Under the pieces are notes generated by a model. It worked only from the letters and a program-made list of their open reading frames with translations, was not told where the DNA came from and did no database searches. DNA of 64,000 nt, taken from NCBI GenBank assembly GCA_023014365.1, contig JAEBUN010000035.1, forward strand, positions 1 to 64,000. The letters run 5' to 3'. Of the stretch, positions 59,175-64,000 are shown one piece after another. The DNA is from Lepiota brunneoincarnata (taxonomy: Eukaryota; Basidiomycota; Agaricomycetes; Agaricales; Agaricaceae). Within the stretch, counting starts at the first letter, position 1. Every line of letters starts with the position of its first letter. The position numbers and the translations under genes were made by a program.

Positions 59175-61162
59175 ATGGTCTCTGATCTTGATCGCTACGT
59201 CTTCGCAGCAGTGGTAATTGCTTTGGCCACTGTATTGATACCATTCGTCGGCTCCCGGAACAAGACAAGCATCAGCTCCCTCGGAGGCTCATCTCTTTAC
59301 AATGCTTACAAGTTCACAACTCACCGTTACGAGTTCATGCGACTCAACCTTGCCAAGGCCGCCATGTTTCAATTTTATTTTGTGAGACACCTGGTTGTAG
59401 CCATGTCTGGGCCGGCCGCGCGCAAAGCTTTCTTCAATCAAAAGGTTAGTGGTCTTCAAACCGTATTCAGTCTTGATTCCTCTTGATGCTTGCCAACTTT
59501 CAGGACTTGAGTTTCTCTCAAGGCTATGCTACGCTAAACTTTGGCGCGCCCGAAATAAAAAAGGACTCAAAAAGGGACGCGGTCGATGAAGATGCGGACC
59601 TACAGATCTTTGGAAAGCGCCTGCAAATGTTGCTGAGCAACAGCCGTATCTCCGCACGTAATTACCGAGTCATGTTCCTCTTTTTATGGGAGCTGACTCC
59701 ACCATATAGTATTGCCATCACTTTTGAAGGACATTCGCACACAGATAAGTCGTCTTGGGAGTTCAGGACAATTCGACCCTTTCGATGTAATTTATCGAGT
59801 AAGCAGACTTTCCCCCGAGGAAAATATCACACTGTTAATTCATTTTTCTCGCGCAGACAGTTTTCCGAATGACCTTACGCATGGGGTCCTGTCAGTCATT
59901 GATCGAAGACGATTTTACGGTCAACATGCTGCACGACCTTTATGGTTCATTGGACGACACTTGTACTCCTCTGTCTATCATGGCGCCATGGCTTCCTATT
60001 TGGGGGAGTCAAGCTCGAACCAACATTGTTAACAAAATGACCACTCTCATCCACAAATTCATCATTGAGAGGCGCAAAGCTGAAGTGCTTGGGGAGGATG
60101 CGATAGACGTGCTTGTGCGCGATGGCATGGACGATGTTGGAACGATCAACGTAAGTAACAAGTGCACTTGCGTGTTCCAATTCCGGGCGTTCACGCATTG
60201 TGTAATGAATCAGTTTGTTATGCGTCTCATCTTCGCGGGAACTATCAACACTGGGATGAATGGTAGCTGACTCATTCTCTGCCCAAGGGGACGTAAACTT
60301 ACGGAGTCATTGTAGCATGTTGGATTCTGCTATTTCTTGGCAAGAATACCTTCTGGAAATGCAAGACCGCCTCCGAGGTCTTTCAAGTAATTGCCCAGTA
60401 TTCCACACTCCCTGATAGTTCTCCGCTTCATCAACGACTCGCGTCGATCCCTGTGGAGGCATGGGAGCATAGCACGCCATTGTTGGACAAAGTCATCCGT
60501 GAAAATCTTCGTATCATCTCCGCTCATATGACTGGGCTCCGGAAGAACGGCAACAAGGAACTTTTTGTTAGTGGTCAATTGATTCCAAAAAACGGTCAGT
60601 GGTACTTCAATACTTTTGTTGCTTTCATTGAATCCGTCTAAACTATATCAGCGTTTTTGGCGTACTCGCTTGCGGATACCCATTTGAATCACGAGGTAAC
60701 GTCGCTTTCCAGCGAATTACAGAACCTATGCTGAATTTCGATTTACCAGATCTACCGGGAACCCAATGAGTTCAACCCAGATCGGTTTTCTGGTGCCGAA
60801 TCCGATGATAGGACTGCACCTCACGCTTTTCTGGGGTGGGGATCTGGCAGACATCCTTGCCTTGGTAAACGAGTATGTCATTAACACGTCATCTTATCAT
60901 CGTTAATGGTTTGAAATGCATAGGTTGCAAAGCTGGAACTCAAAATCATTGTCGCGTACATGTTAGCAGGATATGAATTTGAGGTCGTTGATGGAAAGGG
61001 CATCCCTCTGGATCGACTCCCACCACCTAACTATAACACTCTGACTGTGGTGCGTCCACCTGTTGTAATATTATTCAAAACTAACACCGGCATGATTCAT
61101 AGGTACGGCCAATGGGCGAGGCATTCCTGAAGTTTAAAGTCAACCCCACGGTTGTCCTGTAA
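59175..61162 (+). CDS. Cytochrome P450-7 (distinct clade, haem loop GWGSGRHPCLG)
   Basis: Differs from P450-1 to P450-6: there is no PPGP hinge and the haem loop is FLGWGSGRHPCLGKR, a form seen in CYP51/CYP7-like and related fungal P450s. The start at 59175 gives MVSDLDRYVFAAVVIALATV (anchor). An in-frame ATG at 59115 would add 20 residues. Landmarks are FVRHLVVAMSGPAARKAFF, DLSFSQGYATLNFGAP, LLKDIRTQISRLG, FAGTINTGMN (I-helix, with Asn-Thr instead of Asp-Thr), VIRENLRI (ExxR), YREPNEFNPDRFSGAE and LAGYEFEV. The stop is at 61160-61162. About nine short introns were inferred and not every one was checked base by base. The I-helix lacks the acidic residue before Thr, so it may be an isomerase-like P450 rather than a standard hydroxylase (inference). 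Confidence 0.78.
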
Positions 61163-61608
61163 TCTCGACTATGATAGAAGTCCCTTAAAAACGGCTGACA
61201 GGATTCGGCACAAGATGGCCGCGCTAGCGCAAATAAGGGCAACTGCTGCACACAGTGCCCTCGACTTCAGACCAATCACCATGCAGATATAGTGCAAGCC
61301 AATCACGCATACCACTGATGATGCCTTAAACGGCGGCTGTAGTGTCGACCTTTTCCTTTTTTTTCAGGGGGTGACCTTATCTGCACCTGCACGCAGGGTC
61401 GGCGGATGCCGGAATAAGGGTTCAGATAACTCGTATGAAGCGCGTGGTGTCCGATCCTTCTTTTATCCCATGGGTCTTTATCAATATTCGGCAGCCCATG
61501 GCCATCAACAATGATGACTGGTGCAGGAAGGCCTGCAAACGTGTAAGCTCCGACTACTCATCGCAGCCAGGGAATCTGCCGCGCCCGACGCACCCCATTC
61601 TTTTCCTT
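61163..61608. other. Intergenic P450-7 / hydrolase
   Basis: 446 bp of non-coding DNA containing the hydrolase promoter. In-frame upstream ATGs at 61435 and 61500 exist, but the protein they would add has no family match. Confidence 0.45.
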
Positions 61609-62699
61609 ATGGCTTCTACCCCAATTACCTTGACGTACACATCGGCTGATGGTCTTGATATTCAACTGGACGCTTATCTGCCCATCAATGCCAGAGGATC
61701 ACGGCCTGCCGTTCTATTTTTTCATGGCGGAGGCTGCTTTAGTGGGACGAGAAGAAATGAAGGGATCGGCTACTTTGCTTGGATCGAAAGTTTGTCTCCA
61801 GTCCTCCGTACTCCCCGTTAATAAAACTTATTCTTTTCATGCAAGGGGGTGCCCTCGAGCGTGGGTACATATTCATCACAGCAGACTACAGGCTGCTCCA
61901 CCCGTATACTGGTTTAGACCAGCTCAAGGACGCCCAAGAACTATTCCGGTTCCTTGATAACCGATTTAATACACAATTACCGGCCACTGCTGGGGCAACA
62001 CTCGATGTCAACAGGATCGTTGTGTTCGGGGAGTCTGGTGGAGGTTATATTGGTCGGCTGGCCGCACTTCATGCGATCCCCAGGCCGGTCGCATTCGTGT
62101 CGTACTATGGCATGGGGGGTGACATGCTCTCCGACTTCTGGTTTCGTAATGTCACACCGCAAACTATCCCTCGGGAGAGGATCGTGAACTTCTTGGATGA
62201 AGGACCCACGAAGGAATCGAGTCTTCCGATCTACCTCGAAAACGGTTTCTTTACCGATTCACGACGACGCGCGGATGCGTTCCGCTGGGTATCAGAGAAT
62301 GGTCTCTTTACAGACTACTTGACCGGCATTCATGGCCTCTCAAAGCGTATCGCGCCTCTGTCCGTTACCGAGAGAGCAGACATGATACCGGCACATATGA
62401 AAAAAGCATTTCCCGAGCTTTGCATGGACGCCAAAATCTCGCACCCACCGGCGCTTTTCGTTCACAGTCTCGAGGATTCAATTGTGCCGCTTTCCAAAAG
62501 CCTCAAGACATACGAGCGGTTACAGAAGATGGGTATCAGGGCAGAGCTATGCCTAATTAACGGGGCAAAGCATGGACTTGTGAATCAGGATGGATCTCCG
62601 GTGAAGGGAGCAGAAGAAGCGAACGAAACTGTCTTCGAGTTCATAGAGAACGTGTGTCGACAAGTGGTAGATTTCGAGACTGTCGAGTTGCGTTTTTGA
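61609..62699 (+). CDS. Alpha/beta-hydrolase (HSL/carboxylesterase-like)
   Basis: Serine hydrolase of about 340 residues. The start at 61609 (MASTPITLTYTSADGLDI) matches fungal relatives. The oxyanion hole is HGGG in FFHGGGCFSG (about residues 38-47). One intron, from GTTTGTCTCC to ATGCAAG (about 61788-61848), joins AWIE to ALERGYIFITADYRL. The nucleophile elbow is VFGESGGGY, the acid is in HSLEDSIVP and the histidine in NGAKHGLV. A region with YGMGGDMLSDFW is typical of the basidiomycete subfamily. The frame is clean to TGA at 62699. The likely reaction is ester or lactone hydrolysis, or the reverse, on a small molecule. It follows P450-7 on the same strand and could belong to the pathway, but such hydrolases are numerous in these genomes. 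Confidence 0.82.
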
Positions 62700-63692
62700 C
62701 GCCGCCAGCCTCTGGAAATACACCTCCTAGTTGATTCTTCAAGGAAAGATGCCTACGGTCCATCCGAGGCCTTATTAACCCATCGGCGCGGCCGATTATA
62801 TACTGGCCCAAGAATCCCTGAAGAGGGCAGCCAAAAAGGTGTGGACGTGCTGTGCCATACATGACAGGTAGCAGAAAGAAAGCTTCGAAACAAGACAGCA
62901 TCCCCTTCTTCATTTCGGTTAGATCACCGTATCTGTATCAGAGAGCGCACATGCCAGCATCACTCAGTGGCACGGTGTAGAGGTGGTCACCCGGCTGCCT
63001 ACATAACCCGAGTCAACCACCTCTCCACAGTGAGCTTCGGACAAACCCCAACCAACATCAGTACAACAAGTTTCCATAAAGGAAACAGTGGTCCCCAGAT
63101 CAATATTTTCACTATGTTACCTACGGGATCTGGGTAGAAGCCTCAATGACAGATGGATGCTGTCATGCTTGCATTACTAAACCTCCAAACACCCCAGTCA
63201 TTATCCTTTCAATGGAGAGGTTGTATTAAGACACAAGCACGCTTAATGTCTTTCAAATTCCAGGTAGTCAACCTACACTGTATCAAGTGAATCAGTCAGC
63301 AAAGACATACATCATATCGATCAAATGGGAGCCAGCAAACCCTGCTGGCTCTGCCACCCCACTGTAAAGCTTCGCTGGTGGGTATATAATATATGACAGT
63401 AGAGGCCAGCATTGGACAACCCTGATTAGATACAGCTTGGCTTATGATGCACAGCAATAAGGTGGCCCAAGTTCAAGGGGTGGCAATTCTTCTGGGACAC
63501 ACATTGCTGCAACAGATGGCCAGAGTGGAAATGATTGTGTGCAACACTGCGGATTATAAAGCCAATAGGGCCAGAGACAGCAGCATAGAGAGGTGTGAAT
63601 GCTGCAGCATGGGATCAGGTGGCAATGCAGGGAAATGGAGGTGAACGAGTAAATAGATCTTTGATTACTAATAGAAACAATATACACTGTTT
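62700..63692. other. Intergenic / repeat-like DNA at the right end
   Basis: No clear gene. A pair TAGAGGTGGTCAC (about 62978) and GTCAACCACCTCTCC (about 63012) forms a short inverted repeat. The base composition from about 63.0 kb (many TGCAG, CAGCAT and GGCC words) differs from the rest of the window and resembles repeat-rich DNA. Confidence 0.4.
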
Positions 63693-64000
63693 TTAGGATT
63701 TACTGGTGGGATCAGTGACATGGTCATAGTAATGCAAATCAATATGTAAGATCTGCTTTGTGATCTCATCTTCAATAAGTTCATCAAGATGTTGGCATAA
63801 GATGATGAGCCTTTTGTGGGCTTGGTCCTGGACAGCAAGCTTTTGAGCTTCTGAATGATATAAATGTTGTGCTGCATCCTTGTAGCTCAGGCCTTGGTGC
63901 TGCTGCAGTGCCTTAATCTCAGCATGAGCAGCAAGAAGTTCACGCTCTGAGAGGCTCTGGGGGAACAAGGCACAGGCACTGAGCATATGAAAAGACAAAA
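63693..64000 (-). CDS. Partial hypothetical protein of a multi-copy-type family
   Basis: A minus-strand frame is open from the window edge to a stop at 63693. The tail holds LSERELLAAHAEIKALQQ, LSYKDAAQHLYHSEAQKL and DELIEDEITKQIL. I recall similar proteins in many copies in Agaricomycete genomes, often near transposons, with no known function. The helical, charged composition suggests a coiled coil. The N-terminus lies outside the window, so the true start is unknown. Confidence 0.5.
   Translation of the reverse strand, partial: LSFHMLSACALFPQSLSERELLAAHAEIKALQQHQGLSYKDAAQHLYHSEAQKLAVQDQAHKRLIILCQHLDELIEDEITKQILHIDLHYYDHVTDPTSKS

Noticed and set aside
1..64000. CRISPR array, tRNA or rRNA genes
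   Set aside because: No regularly spaced identical repeats with unique spacers, and no recognisable tRNA or rRNA sequence was seen. Direct repeats here are tandem gene units or subtelomeric blocks.

Overview
The window looks like the end of a chromosome arm from an Agaricomycete fungus (Basidiomycota). The genes carry many short introns of about 48-60 bp. The proteins are typical of mushroom-forming fungi: a basidiomycete sesquiterpene synthase, P450s of the type usually labelled OrdA-like, a PC-esterase and berberine-bridge-type oxidases. The left 2.6 kb contains interspersed CCCTAA telomere-type units written C-rich on the plus strand, so the telomere lies to the left. I cannot name the species.

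Layout. 1-2.65 kb: subtelomeric repeats with no gene. 2.8-4.6 kb: intact minus-strand PC-esterase-like gene. 4.9-8.6 kb: decayed minus-strand Rab-GAP TBC gene. 9.2-53.1 kb: a natural-product gene region holding six P450s (called P450-1 to P450-6 in order), two FAD-linked oxidases (BBE1, BBE2), an NmrA/EasG-like NAD(P)-dependent reductase, two small cupins, three tandem VOC (glyoxalase-fold) genes and a sesquiterpene synthase at 44.5-45.8 kb. 57.4-62.7 kb: a conserved secreted protein of unknown function, a seventh P450 (P450-7) of a different clade and an alpha/beta-hydrolase. 63.4-64 kb: part of a gene of a repetitive-looking family, cut by the window edge.

Inferred joint role. The synthase resembles the clade that makes delta6-protoilludene-type 1,11-cyclised skeletons. 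It would make the hydrocarbon, the P450s and flavin oxidases would oxidise it, and the reductase, cupins, VOC proteins and hydrolase would tailor, rearrange or detoxify it. The pathway product is unknown.

The region has been rearranged by duplication. P450-1 and P450-4 are inverted paralogues, the two cupins form a convergent inverted pair, and the VOC gene is triplicated together with broken 3' ends of BBE2. A dispersed repeat of about 220-240 bp occurs three times. Several members have single-base frame breaks (P450-1, P450-3, P450-4, BBE1, synthase), while BBE2, P450-2, P450-5, P450-6, the reductase and the cupins read through cleanly once introns are placed. Whether the breaks are real or sequencing errors cannot be decided from sequence alone.

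Two gene-structure peculiarities recur: GC-AG introns at conserved sites, one of which splits a catalytic motif, and a 14-nt microexon that encodes the oxygen-activating I-helix motif in four of the P450s.
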